Shown one piece after another: positions 5,771 through 5,785 of a stretch of 5,785 nucleotides of DNA (the stretch's first letter is position 1; the number at the start of each line of letters is the position of its first letter). This stretch comes from PUMD01 sp964599275 (GTDB taxonomy: Bacteria > Bacillota > Sulfobacillia > SLMV01), in NCBI GenBank assembly GCA_964599275.1, contig CAZRFK010000101.1, positions 1 to 5,785 of the forward strand, given 5' to 3'. Position numbers and translations under genes: made by a program. The notes under the pieces were generated by a model. It was not told the DNA's origin and made no database searches. It saw only the letters and a program-made list of their open reading frames with translations.

Positions 5771-5785
5771 AACACACTCTAGGAG

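Noticed and set aside
1..5785. CRISPR array, tRNA or rRNA gene, insertion sequence
   Set aside because: No regularly spaced repeats, cloverleaf or rRNA-like blocks, transposase or terminal inverted repeats were seen on either strand.

Overview
The window looks like a chromosomal segment of an endospore-forming, low-to-mid GC Firmicute, most likely of the Clostridia type. The evidence is a clear spoIVA (spore coat basement-layer ATPase), a T-box riboswitch in front of a threonyl-tRNA synthetase gene, strong GGAGGTG-type ribosome binding sites and non-ATG start codons. I cannot name the species from the sequence. A run of exactly 100 N marks a scaffold join in a draft assembly.

Layout. Positions 1-1158 (+) hold the 3' three-quarters of spoIVA, followed by a clean intrinsic terminator (1280-1310). 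Positions 1311-1727 hold no convincing gene. They do hold several helices that use G-U pairs on the + strand, and they end in a segment resembling the 3' end of a group II intron (domain V/VI-like, 1636-1718). On the minus strand follow an acetamidase/formamidase-family gene (1728-2438, interrupted by the N gap) and, upstream of it, a PHP-domain phosphoesterase gene (2501-3361). They lie 62 bases apart and are probably one transcription unit read right to left. Divergent from them is a sigma-A-type promoter (3394-3422), a complete T-box leader with threonine specifier ACC (about 3445-3690) and thrS (3712-5676). The last 109 bases hold two tandem hairpins and a TTGACA box that may be the -35 element of the next gene.

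How the parts work together. spoIVA belongs to mother-cell spore morphogenesis and is closed off by its own terminator. The PHP and amidase genes are ordinary hydrolases with no proven shared pathway. thrS is controlled by tRNA-Thr charging: uncharged tRNA-Thr should stabilise the antiterminator (3644-3671), and charged tRNA should allow the terminator (3663-3688) to form.

I see no wholly new system. The points most worth a second look are the structured gene-free region 1311-1720, the possible ATT start codon of the PHP gene, the N gap that is probably too short, and the altered T-box bulge.
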